This document shows, one piece after another, positions 8,957 through 18,026 of a DNA stretch of 19,302 nucleotides. A program made the translations under genes and the position numbers. The stretch is from contig JADGKB010000186.1 in the NCBI GenBank assembly GCA_027604185.1, positions 1 to 19,302 of the forward strand, written 5' to 3'. The stretch's first letter is position 1. Every line of letters begins with the position of its first letter. The notes under the pieces were generated by a model. The model made no database searches, had not been told where the DNA came from, and saw nothing but the letters and a program-made list of their open reading frames with translations. The DNA is from Boothiomyces macroporosus. Taxonomy: Eukaryota > Chytridiomycota > Chytridiomycetes > Rhizophydiales > Terramycetaceae.

Positions 8957-10810
8957 ATGCAGAGTCCAGTTGTCCAAAGCTCTGTTGGCCAGTCGAATGA
9001 AGCAAACATAGTCAATGACGCCAAACAGCGAAAGCGTCAGCACCCAGAAGATACCCTTCCGACAAACGTTGGTAACTATCACACAAGCGTCAACCAAGCA
9101 ATTAATAATATTGATAATGATGAGCAGTATATACCAGCCGATGAGGAAGTTTACATAGCGAAGCGGACCAGAATTCGTTACGGGCAAAATACCATCCAGT
9201 CAAAAAGAGCTCATAATGATGTCCACAATTCGTTTCCTAATCAATTGCAGCACGATTATGACCAATATCAAAGAATAAAGACAGTAAATGATAGTCACAG
9301 TGATAAAGACAATCAAGATACTCTCAGTAACCATAACATCACAATTTCAAGACAATATCACGGTGAAAACTGTCCAAATGAACCACTAAAAAATCGAAAT
9401 GATATTCAAGAAACAGACGCATTTCATTTTCCATCGAGCTCTCCCACCATAAATACTTTAGATGTTCAACTGCATCCTCACAGTCCTCATTCTCGCAGTT
9501 CGCCATTTGGGCTCCACGAAGGCTTACCAAATACACCTAATTTGGCTACTTTATTGCAATTTGAAAAGCAAGAATCATTAGATAATCGACTAGAAAAGAA
9601 AAATTCTAGTATGCTTAGCCAAGGACTCTCTGATTCTCATTACCAATCTCCGAGGTCAGAAACAGAACTCGCTAAAACTACGAGCCAACCAGCCAGAATT
9701 GAATCTAGTAACGAGATTGTTGCTGCATTGGAAAAAGAATTACGCGAGCTGACAAATAGAAACGCAGCAGAATTTGAAAAATATGTTGAATCGCAAAGGA
9801 AAACATCGCAAAACATGATTCAAAACGACTTGGAAACTGTACCAAACGTGATTCAAAACGACTTGGAAACTGTGCCAAACGTGATTCAAAACGACTTGGA
9901 AACTGTACCAAAATCGCTTCAAAGACACGACCCAAAAGCAACTCAAAAGCACGATCCAAATGTAATTCAAAACGATATGGAAACTGCTTCAACAGTAAAT
10001 ATAACTCGTTACCATGAAAGTGAAATGGTAGTCGGAAAGCTCAATCTCGAACATTCATTGAAGGGAGTCGAGTATCTAGAAATGCATGTGGATGTGGAAA
10101 CAATAGATCAATATGCTGAATGGAAACGGAACATTACCATATTTTATAGTGATCCTCTATGTCAATTAACTCAAGTGTTTAGATTAGATTTAGATGGCTT
10201 GGAAAAAGGAAGCTACACTTTTGGAGCAAACCAAAAGTGTAATTTCAAAGTCAACGTAGACGATTTAGGTTCTCTCTGGTGTCCAGATGTTATTGGGTAT
10301 TTCGTTTCTGAGGGAGAAAACAAGAACAAAGCCTTCAAGCTAGCAAAAGGGTTTCCTGATTCAGACAAGATATTCATACTGCAAAAAGGTTGGACTTATT
10401 TCCTTGGCAAAGGCTTATCCCTTGAAGTTGGACAAGATAATGTTTTCAAATTATATGACATTAACAGAAAGATTTATCGAAACTTTTTAAAATGTCCTGG
10501 TGATTTGTTTTATCCATACAATTCCAAACTCCGGTTCAAAGGCGAATTTATCAGCAAAGGCAAGTTCCAGATAAAATTCAATGGACAAGACAAGGTATTT
10601 AATACACTTGGCACAAGTGTACTGTATTTGGATGATCTGTGCAAGACCCAGCGAGTGTTTGCCTACCGTGCTGTGGATATACGCCAAAAGAATGGCAAAC
10701 TCTACCTGGATTTCAATTTCTCATTTGCAGTGTCGCTGCCAAAGGGGATTACGTGTGTAAACGTACTTGAACAAAAAGTAATTGCTGGTGTGAACTCGAA
10801 ATACTTTTAA
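8957..10810 (+). CDS. DUF1684-like domain protein A
   Basis: 617 residues. Residues 1-385 are polar and low-complexity (Gln, Asn, Ser, His), with basic clusters QRKRQHPE and AKRTRIRYG that look like nuclear targeting signals, and three perfect 11-residue repeats (IQNDLETVPNV type) near 287-319. Residues 388-617 form a domain shared with the genes at 11195 and 14194: EWK....FYSDPL.QLTQVF at the start, GSYTFG..QKC, LYDINRKIYRN, DLFYPY, LYLDFNFSFAV and final AGVNSKYF. The order W, LxxGxxxFG, F-P-Y, LDFNxxY, then AGxxxxY matches the DUF1684 family, mostly bacterial proteins of unknown function also present in fungi. That assignment is from remembered motifs. Start: first ATG of the frame. AATAAA lies 47 nt after the stop. 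No intron seen. Confidence 0.8.
   Translation: MQSPVVQSSVGQSNEANIVNDAKQRKRQHPEDTLPTNVGNYHTSVNQAINNIDNDEQYIPADEEVYIAKRTRIRYGQNTIQSKRAHNDVHNSFPNQLQHDYDQYQRIKTVNDSHSDKDNQDTLSNHNITISRQYHGENCPNEPLKNRNDIQETDAFHFPSSSPTINTLDVQLHPHSPHSRSSPFGLHEGLPNTPNLATLLQFEKQESLDNRLEKKNSSMLSQGLSDSHYQSPRSETELAKTTSQPARIESSNEIVAALEKELRELTNRNAAEFEKYVESQRKTSQNMIQNDLETVPNVIQNDLETVPNVIQNDLETVPKSLQRHDPKATQKHDPNVIQNDMETASTVNITRYHESEMVVGKLNLEHSLKGVEYLEMHVDVETIDQYAEWKRNITIFYSDPLCQLTQVFRLDLDGLEKGSYTFGANQKCNFKVNVDDLGSLWCPDVIGYFVSEGENKNKAFKLAKGFPDSDKIFILQKGWTYFLGKGLSLEVGQDNVFKLYDINRKIYRNFLKCPGDLFYPYNSKLRFKGEFISKGKFQIKFNGQDKVFNTLGTSVLYLDDLCKTQRVFAYRAVDIRQKNGKLYLDFNFSFAVSLPKGITCVNVLEQKVIAGVNSKYF
9817..9915 (+). repeat. 33-bp in-frame coding repeat, 3 copies
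   Basis: Units start at 9817, 9850 and 9883 and encode three 11-residue repeats (IQNDLETVPNV type) in protein A. The copies differ at one or two bases in the first two units and more at the end of the third. A decayed fourth copy lies near 9963-9990. Confidence 0.95.
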
Positions 10811-11194
10811 CTATACAGATGGCGAGACTTTTAAATACCTGCGATTATAACCTGTTAATAAAGGCGGTTTTTATTTCAACGTAATTAATTCCCAAATTGG
10901 AAGAAATTTAATATCGCTTTGTGATCACAATTCTAGTGACCAAAAGGAAAGTTTGAGCAAAAGTCTCGCTTGGTCTGTGCTCACACACAGGAATCCATCG
11001 ATTACTATGGTGCGACTAGATTCAACAGAGGCGGCATTATTCACATTATTCACAATGGTTCCATTTATGGATCCACCACATGGTGGGCCGTTTTGTGTCT
11101 TGTGGGACACAAATACTTTTTTAAAAAAATGGTTGGAAAAAGGCCAATTCAATTTGTATTAGAGACACCAAACCAGCCAAGGAAAAGAGAGCGC

Positions 11195-12556
11195 ATGGGC
11201 CCAGTATATACAGTGCCGGTTATCAACAAGGAGGAAGGCTGGATAAAAACCCCTCTTAAACTCCATTCAAAAGATGGAAGGAGAATGCTGCTACAAATGG
11301 CTGGGAATCAAGGCAGACAATATTTACCAACACATGCGTATGATGAACACACTGATTTCACTGACAAAAGGTGGGTTGCCCAGTCTCAGGCAGAACGGTG
11401 GGTAGAGTATTCTCCAAAATATACTGCCGACGGCAACTTTACTCTTAATGGTCGTGTAGACAGATATCCAGAAAATAAAGACTGGAAAAAAGACTTGGTT
11501 TTCGTTCAGCGAGCGATGGCTGTGAATAGAAACAAAACTGTGCCCACTAGAAAAGAACCAACCAACAATTCTGCACCAGTCCGTCTGCCTTCCATCAAAG
11601 GGCTTTTAAATGGCGTTGATTCAAAATTACCCTCTGCAAACTATTATACTCTTGTGAGCCATTCTGTCAAATTAGACGAAGAAGAGGAAGATGTTGGCGC
11701 AAATGCTGATATAATCGAGCTTGACGCCAGGCTAGAAAACAAAGTCGACAAAACAACTCTGGAGAAATACAGAGTTGAAGCTGTGATTAACCATAAATCT
11801 GACAAGCCTGAATCTGAATGGGGTGTAGCGGAAGTCTACGAAGAGTGGAAAGCCAATGTGGTGGAATTTTACATTAGGTCACCCTTGACGCTGCTTACTC
11901 AGGCGTTCAAACTGGATCTCAACAAATTGTCTGTTGGAAAGTATTCATTTGGCGGCCACCCTAAATGCGACAAAAGGGTTATTCAATCGTCTTTTGGAAG
12001 CTACATCTGTCCAGATGTGCTTGGTGAAATTGTATCATACGGTGAAGAGAAAACCAAAACATTAACATTGGTTTCTGGAAAGGATGCAGGCAAACCACTA
12101 GTTCTTTCACCAGGATGGACGTATGAAGTTAATCAAGTGCTAATGTTGCAAGTAACAGAGCTGAACAACTTGGTTCTGTATGATCTTACAAGAGAATTTT
12201 ATAGAAACGTAATCAATCAACCACCAGATTTGTTTTACCCGTATGACCCTAAAATCGTATTCTATGGAAAGCTAATTGGACAGAAAGAGCTGCTGGTAAA
12301 CTTTTTTGGCAAAGACATTGTGTTTTGGGTAAACGACCGCAGCTTTCCAGACCTATCACTGTACTATAGAGATATAGTGTGTCGAAAGCAACGCATCTAT
12401 CAATTCAAAGCTATTTATATATTTAGAAAAGTAGATGATTACTATGTAATTGATTTCAATTGTGCGTACGCTGTTAATTTAAAAGTACCAGAGAAAATGA
12501 CTATTAATGATATTGAAAGAGCTATATATGGAGGTGTGAATTATAATTATTTCTAA
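11195..12556 (+). CDS. DUF1684-like domain protein B
   Basis: 453 residues from the ATG at 11195 (MGPVYTVPV). The frame is open further upstream, so the true start may be earlier or on another exon: a second open frame from an ATG at 11007 could be joined by a 26-nt intron, but this is unsupported. Residues 217-453 are the shared C-terminal domain, the most family-like of the three: EEWKANVVEFYIRSPL.LLTQAF, GKYSFGGHPKC, ICPDVLGEI, LYDLTREFYRNV, DLFYPYDPKIVF.GKL, LLVNFFGKDIVF, LYYRDIV..KQRIYQFKA, IDFNCAYAV, YGGVNYNYF. These map in order onto DUF1684 landmarks. Just before it stands the acidic-hydrophobic motif ADIIELD. The N-terminal half is charged and unrecognised. Located 384 bp after protein A, same strand. 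Confidence 0.78.
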   Translation: MGPVYTVPVINKEEGWIKTPLKLHSKDGRRMLLQMAGNQGRQYLPTHAYDEHTDFTDKRWVAQSQAERWVEYSPKYTADGNFTLNGRVDRYPENKDWKKDLVFVQRAMAVNRNKTVPTRKEPTNNSAPVRLPSIKGLLNGVDSKLPSANYYTLVSHSVKLDEEEEDVGANADIIELDARLENKVDKTTLEKYRVEAVINHKSDKPESEWGVAEVYEEWKANVVEFYIRSPLTLLTQAFKLDLNKLSVGKYSFGGHPKCDKRVIQSSFGSYICPDVLGEIVSYGEEKTKTLTLVSGKDAGKPLVLSPGWTYEVNQVLMLQVTELNNLVLYDLTREFYRNVINQPPDLFYPYDPKIVFYGKLIGQKELLVNFFGKDIVFWVNDRSFPDLSLYYRDIVCRKQRIYQFKAIYIFRKVDDYYVIDFNCAYAVNLKVPEKMTINDIERAIYGGVNYNYF

Positions 12557-13071
12557 TATATTTGTTATCTAGATTTTATATGTGTTACCTTGACAGTGAA
12601 ATCGTCAGAGTGCAAACCCATTAAATTTCGGTTGGTTTCGCTTATTGTTAATAGTAGTATGTCTGTGATACAATAGCATTCACTGCCAGCTCTTAATTGC
12701 GGATGAAAAGCAACCATCAAAGAAAATTCGGAATAAAGCGTTTTGGATCTCAAATGTTAATGATAAAAGTTCGAGTAAAAGTAATTACACTCATGCTAAA
12801 GTGGTGTCTTGAACTGGACAAAGTTCTTATGCTCCATCCAATGTGTCTATATGATGGTTCCTGGACCATTTTAAACGGCTAGCCATTAATTACCTTCAAG
12901 AGAGGTAAATCATTGCAAGAATAATAGGGTTTGTCCTATTACTATTTGGTTGGATATTATAGGAGCGAATTTGGCAACTCAACAAACACAATGGGAATGC
13001 TTTTTCAAAAAGCAATCAAAATCTGTGCCGTCTGTGATTTATAAATAACGCACTCTTCCAAATACCTTTTC
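12557..13071. other. Intergenic region
   Basis: 515 bp between protein B and the gene at 13072. A 61-codon open frame (12697-12882) has no recognisable content and no support. A short hairpin (AATAGG/CCTATT, 12923-12940) is present. I see no convincing gene. Confidence 0.5.
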
Positions 13072-13842
13072 ATGATTTCTTTTTTGGGGCAATGGCTTTC
13101 CAATGTGATGCACATTGATGGTAACCCAACACCAGTAAAAGACTGCTTCCACATTTCGCTGGAAAAAAACATGTTTTGGCCACAAAGAAAACAAATCACT
13201 TGTCTTAAAGCAAACTACATTTTCATCTATGTCCGCCTACAGCCAGTATTTTATGAATGCTTGCACAGACAAGCAAAGCTCTCGTTCAACAACCAAATGC
13301 TTACTGGCAACTTTATGATCAGCCTCAGGAATCAATACGGGTTTAAACTAGAGCAAGTAGTGGATCCAAATAGACGATCTTATACGAAAGAGCCGCAAGA
13401 TGTAATCTTTAGTGCATTAACCTTAAACCCAAAGAATATAGCTGTAAACAAAGTGAAGCCAGAAGAGTTGTGTGTCAAATTTAAACGAATGAAACTTGGA
13501 ATCACAAAAGACCACGAATATATCAATATCCGAGTAGCGATATATTGTGAAAATATTCATGGCGATTATATATTATTGGATGAATGGCGGTCGTACGATA
13601 TCAGTGTTCGTTTTGGTAATTGTGCGCAGTACCCAGACCTACGAAATATCTCCACTAAAGAACGGGAAAGGGAATATGTAAATCAATTATACAACGAGAT
13701 CTCTGCTTTTCAAAAGCAACCTTCGAATGCACTACTGGGTGTAGATAACCAAGAGGTTCCTATCCAACAAGAGCTCAATATAAATATTGATCAACAGGTA
13801 TTTGTCAGCCCTGATGCATTCCATTCGCTGTACGCTTTTTAA
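13072..13842 (+). CDS. Hypothetical protein, possible NDT80-like DNA-binding fold
   Basis: 256 residues, no signal peptide or membrane segment. The first ATG after an upstream TAA in frame is at 13072. The central part alternates beta-strand-like stretches: KLSFNNQMLTGNFMISL, VKFKRMKLGITKDHEYINIRVAIY, then EWRSYDISVRFGNCAQY. The pattern basic strand, hydrophobic strand, then S..I.VR.G....Y resembles the end of the NDT80/PhoG p53-like DNA-binding domain of fungal transcription factors. This is inference from pattern, not a confident match, and the RLQF and NN.KRR signatures of that family are not clearly present. The Gln-rich tail (200-256) looks disordered. The stop overlaps AATAAA (13842-13847). 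It is flanked by DUF1684-like genes B and C on the same strand. Confidence 0.7.
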   Translation: MISFLGQWLSNVMHIDGNPTPVKDCFHISLEKNMFWPQRKQITCLKANYIFIYVRLQPVFYECLHRQAKLSFNNQMLTGNFMISLRNQYGFKLEQVVDPNRRSYTKEPQDVIFSALTLNPKNIAVNKVKPEELCVKFKRMKLGITKDHEYINIRVAIYCENIHGDYILLDEWRSYDISVRFGNCAQYPDLRNISTKEREREYVNQLYNEISAFQKQPSNALLGVDNQEVPIQQELNINIDQQVFVSPDAFHSLYAF

Positions 13843-14193
13843 ATAAAATCATTACTGGTCTCTCCAACTCAAGAAACTAGTGTTTTCAAACTGAATTCAC
13901 AAATTACTTTTTTGTCGCATGGTGGTACAAAATGACCTTTTGGCCACAAGCCTTTAAACCAAACAAACTGGCGCATTTTCAGCAGCTTTTAATTAACAGC
14001 GTGTATATGGAACTCACCTTTATCGTTCAATTTGAACCATTCTAAAACATTGGTTTGTGGTTTCTTTTTTGGTCATTTTGAGGGCCCCACCAAGGTCTGT
14101 GAACAACCCGGGAACTCTAAATTTGGCCCACAACATTCATTTATGGGAAAATCAGTTTTCGTTTCTTAAAAAAGAGAAAAAAAAAGGCCGCCT
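13843..14193. other. Intergenic region with a possible gene fragment
   Basis: 351 bp between two plus-strand genes. An open stretch (13881-14045) encodes MTFWPQAFKPNKLAHF and later QFEPF before a stop. This weakly echoes NMFWPQRKQ and LQPVF near the N-terminus of the gene at 13072, so it may be a decayed partial duplicate. The rest shows nothing recognisable. Confidence 0.3.
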
Positions 14194-16694
14194 ATGAAGG
14201 TGAAGGACAATAACTCTGCTGAAATTCAAACTAGAGCTCAACAAAGGGCCCAAAATAAAGCTAAACGTCTTGCCAAAGAAGAAGACCCAAGTGATCACAA
14301 AAATGAGGCAAGCGATTCAGATATCTCATCTCCTGAAAGACCGTCGAAAAAACAAAAGGTTGAACCAGAGCCGGTAAAGCGTGGTCCAGGAAGACCAAGG
14401 AAGCATAAACGAGGCGAGCCGAAAGGTACTTTTGACTAAACAAAGATTCCCAAAACCAAAAGAAACAAAAGGCAAAGAGAGGCAAAAAGGAAGAAGCAGA
14501 AGAGGATTCTGCAAAGGAAAGTGAAAAAGAAGAGATGGAGGTTGAACCTGCTGAACCAGAAACTGCCCAACCAGCAGATAAATCACCAATGAGTTACGCT
14601 TCGGACTTGACCAGAAACAACCTTGATTTTTTAGTCACCGCTTCTGAACAAGTGGAAAAGGTTTCGCTTGACCAGGCCCAAAGCACTACCAATGGGGAGA
14701 AAGACAAGGGAATACAAGAAACTGAAGAGGAAATGGATATTGTAGAGCGATTAAAAAAGATACAAGATCAAGTAATAGCAAAGTATCCAATTAAAGTAAT
14801 CGATTTTAGCAAGTCAAGAGAAAGAATCCCGGAAAACGCTGTCATCCAAAACCCACCTCCAAGATTTGTTGATTGCACTGGCGAAAATATGGCGACTGAG
14901 GGGCAAATGAAGGAAGGTCGAAAGTTTTATAGAGAAGTTCTCGATCCTAATGATCCAGCAAGAGGAACTGGGGAGCCGTATCAAATCACACAGAGAAGGC
15001 CAGCAGAGGAAACTGTCAATAGTACTCCCAGACCCGTATCCCTTGATCAAGTCCGCTTTGAACGATCTTCTGAAGCAAGACAATACGCTTCTCTGACCGA
15101 AAGCGAAAAGATTGCTTACCACAATGAAATTGCCAGAGAAAGGGCAAAAGCTGAGCAACAGCTGGTAACAAAATTCACCAATAAATCGATAATGGAGAAG
15201 GAACTGTCCGAGGAAGAAATGCAAGCACAGTACAGTCGATATTTGGCAAATTTGAAAAAGTTTAATTCAGATACAACCAAATCATCAGAAAAAATCCAAA
15301 TGAAGTATTTGACATTTAGCGAATTCAAAAACCTTCGCCAAAAAGAAGTATTGCCATTTGGAAAGCCTCCTACCACTGTTAAATACGATACTAGATTGAA
15401 AAATACCTATGAAGAAAACTTGCGCTACTCTTTAGATCATGTAGATATTGTTAGCCCAGACAACTATACCTTGAAGAAGCACAAGTACACTATACGAAAT
15501 GATTCTTCTAGAGTAGTTGATACGATCAGAAGCAGGGAACGGGCGAGCGAGATTCGCAATGAAGGAAAGGCGGTTGCAGAAGTGCCAAAAGTGGTTGCTC
15601 GAGAAGTTACTGTTGTACCCACTGAACCTTCATTCAATGTGGCTAGACGTGCCTCAAATATCAGCTTGGCCAATAATTTCGATAATAGACGAAAGGGTTC
15701 GCTTACTTTTATTGAAGTTAACCGTCCCCAAGATCATCCTCCTAATCGAGTGCAAGCTCAACGGTCTGTAAATTCTCCCATCCCTAACCAGCATCAAATC
15801 ACAAATCGCAGTCCACATCAAGTCGTCGCCAATCGCAGTCCGCACCAACAAATTGTATCACATCAAGTTCATCCAATGAAAAGTCAGCCTCCAGTTCAAT
15901 ATGCAACTGCTCCCACAAAACAAGGCTCAATCATTGAGTTTATTGATATGACTAGCGATGAAGATGCTGGGAATAGAAAAGTGCCACACTCGTTTGTAGA
16001 TTGGAAACTAGAAATTTTGCGATTCTATAGTGATCCCATTAGTTTGTTGACTCAGGCTCACAAATTGAACCTCAAGACTTTGAAAGAAGGAAGCTATTCC
16101 TTTGGAGCAGATCGAAAATGCCGTGAAAGAGTGATACAGTCACCATTAGGAAGCCCAAGGTGTCCAAGCCTTCTTGGAACTATCAACTCTCAAGGGGAAG
16201 ATGCTCCTAAAACTCTTACCTTGACCTATGGAAAACAATCTGGCACATACTCTCTCAGACCAGGTTTACTAATCGATGTTGACAGAAATATCAAGCTGGA
16301 AGTTGATGAAAACCAAATGTTGAATCTTTATGATTTGACAAGAGAGTTTTACACTAACCTTCAAAAGCCACACCCTGACTTGTTTTACCCATACAACTTT
16401 GGACTAGTTTTCACAGGAGAAATGATTGCGCCAAATCAACTTCTGGTAAACTTTTTCGGACAAGATGTAGTGTTTACTGTCCACAACTTTGGTTCATCGC
16501 TACAGGTTTACTATACTGACGTTGTTACTACTGAACAGCGTGTCTTTCCTGTGCGTTCAGTAGTCTTGAAACCATACGGTAAAAAGTATATTCTCAATTT
16601 CAACTTTTCATTCCCATGCCCTCTCTACCGCCGTGGTGGTGTCAATGGTGTTAAGCATGCAATCAGGGCTGGTTTGAACCCTCTGTATTTTTAA
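14194..16694 (+). CDS. DUF1684-like domain protein C with AT-hook
   Basis: 826 residues after removal of a 20-nt intron (14426-14445). Exon 1 (77 codons) carries a basic cluster PSKKQKVE at 50-57 and a textbook AT-hook RGPGRPRK at 63-70, indicating nuclear, AT-rich DNA-binding potential. Acidic-basic linkers follow (KKEEAEEDSAKESEKEE), then a long charged, partly helical region and a His/Gln/Pro-rich stretch. Residues 573-583 read IIEFIDMTSDE, like a SUMO-interaction motif with acidic tail. The shared domain occupies 596-826: DWKLEILRFYSDP, GSYSFGADRKC, LYDLTREFYTN, DLFYPY, LLVNFFGQDVVF, LNFNFSF and final RAGLNPLYF. It keeps CPL near the end, recalling the CPLPP motif of DUF1684 proteins. Start: ATG at 14194 after an A-rich leader. 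AATAAA overlaps the stop. Confidence 0.82.
14426..14445 (+). other. 20-nt intron in protein C gene
   Basis: Runs GTACTT..GACTAAACAAAG and contains in-frame stops. Removal joins the AT-hook exon (RGEPK) to DSQNQKKQKAKRGKK in frame with the 700-codon frame downstream. It is supported by frame and intron consensus rather than by homology. Confidence 0.8.
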
Positions 16695-17052
16695 TAAAAT
16701 GTTTTCAAAGTCGCGAACAATTTGCTTCTCGTGGATCGCTTAAATTGTTTTTCGTGTTATAAATTAAAACGCGAGCATGTATTTATGCAAATTCTTTTAT
16801 AAAGTCTTGATGCTTTGTATCGTTGTTTGGCAAAAATAAAATATTCTTGCATTGCAAAATGGAATTTAGCCAAAGTACTTACGAGAAATGCCAGCACCAG
16901 TGAATATTTTCGTGTATATATTGCATTTATGATTGAGTTTTAATGTGCAAAAGGGATATCCGAGAATAGTGGATAAGAATACAAGAGACATTAACACGTC
17001 TGAAAGTGACGTACGCATGAAAATATTCGTTTGAAAACTTTTGCTGTAGTAC
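16695..17052. other. Intergenic region
   Basis: 358 bp, AT-rich. A minus-strand open frame runs through it, but most of that frame is antisense to the next gene and nothing in it is recognisable. No RNA gene or repeat was seen. Confidence 0.5.
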
Positions 17053-17817
17053 ATGTCTTCAGCATTCGTTTTTGAAATAGGAGCTACCACACTCTCCATG
17101 TACAATTCGCTAGAAATGTTTGTAATGATACTCGCCAGATTCAAAGTGCGTACATCACTATATTTTAAATCATTGGTTGTATCCACCGTCGGAGTATTTT
17201 TATTTGCTCTTGGCTTTATCATGCTTACAACACAGATGGTTTCTGTTTTGTATGTTCCCCTCGTTATCTTGACTGTCGGGTGGTACAGCATGGTAACTGG
17301 ATTTGCGGTGGTGATGTACTCTAGACTGCACCTAGTTTGTCACAACAACAAAGTCATTAAATACTGCAGATATATGATTATCACGAACATGGTCTTGTTT
17401 CATTTCCCTACTACCGTGTTTACCTTTGGGTCGAATTTGATAAACACGCCATTTTGGAACTACATTTACTATGTTTACGAGAGTATACAGATAACAGTAT
17501 TCTTTTTCCAGGAAGTAACTTTGGGTGTCATTTACCTGTACAATATTCGAACGACTTTACAGCTGATAGAAAAAAAAGTTGCAAGGACTGTGCTTACTCA
17601 CACCATTTATGTGCAAGCAGCAGTGATATTAATGGATATCATTATGATAGTTGTAGAGTACTTTGACTTGTACAACTACCAGATCTACCTCAAAGTGGCT
17701 TTGTACTCTATCAAACTAAAGCTGGAATTCGCAGTGTTGAATCTTCTTACTTCAGTTTTAGAAGATAACAAGACCAGCACTAAAGCAAAGGCTTCTATGC
17801 AAAGTTTACCTGAATAA
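17053..17817 (+). CDS. Seven-helix membrane protein with YSRLHLV motif
   Basis: 254 residues with about seven hydrophobic segments: near 12-28, 38-60, 66-90, 106-128, 138-163, 180-203 and 213-235. The block GWYSMVTGFAVVMYSRLHLV, followed by a basic turn and MIITNMVLFHFPTTVF, is the style of fungal orphan integral membrane proteins (I recall the YSRLHLV motif from the DUF7703 group, not verified). It shows no convincing sequence kinship with the pair at 509-2215 beyond topology. A short polar Lys/Ser tail ends the protein. Start is the ATG at 17053, the first in frame. The stop lies inside AATAAA (17813-17818). Plasma or internal membrane location is presumed; function unknown. Confidence 0.82.
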   Translation: MSSAFVFEIGATTLSMYNSLEMFVMILARFKVRTSLYFKSLVVSTVGVFLFALGFIMLTTQMVSVLYVPLVILTVGWYSMVTGFAVVMYSRLHLVCHNNKVIKYCRYMIITNMVLFHFPTTVFTFGSNLINTPFWNYIYYVYESIQITVFFFQEVTLGVIYLYNIRTTLQLIEKKVARTVLTHTIYVQAAVILMDIIMIVVEYFDLYNYQIYLKVALYSIKLKLEFAVLNLLTSVLEDNKTSTKAKASMQSLPE

Positions 17818-18026
17818 ATGCAGCTTTTCTCAATTGCTTTGTCTATTGTTTAGATCATCAAATCGTATACCAAATTGCTAGTTCAATTGTGAAGCGAAAA
17901 AGTTTCGTTTAATAGCGGCATAATTTGACTGTGGTGAGCTAACAGTGGTACCAAAATTGTACTCACATAAGGGTAAAATGCTGTGCGTTATGACGATCAA
18001 GTATATGCTGGTGTTTCTTGGATCAA
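17818..18026. other. Intergenic / unresolved
   Basis: No recognisable gene. It may include further decayed helicase sequence, but no family motif could be read. Confidence 0.4.

Noticed and set aside
8822..9187. Minus-strand frame of 121 codons over the start of protein A
   Set aside because: It overlaps the protein A coding region in antisense and has no recognisable motif.
10953..11162. Upstream exon for protein B (frame with DPPHGGPFCVLWDT) joined by a 26-nt intron
   Set aside because: The only frame-compatible junctions need a 26- or 32-nt intron without a good branch motif, outside the local 19-22 nt norm. Left as a possibility in the gene entry.
12923..12940. Hairpin AATAGG/CCTATT as a structured RNA or terminator
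   Set aside because: A six-pair AT-rich stem with no other support; expected by chance in this composition.
16866..17291. Minus-strand frame of 141 codons
   Set aside because: More than half is antisense to the well-supported membrane protein gene, and the rest matches nothing recognisable.
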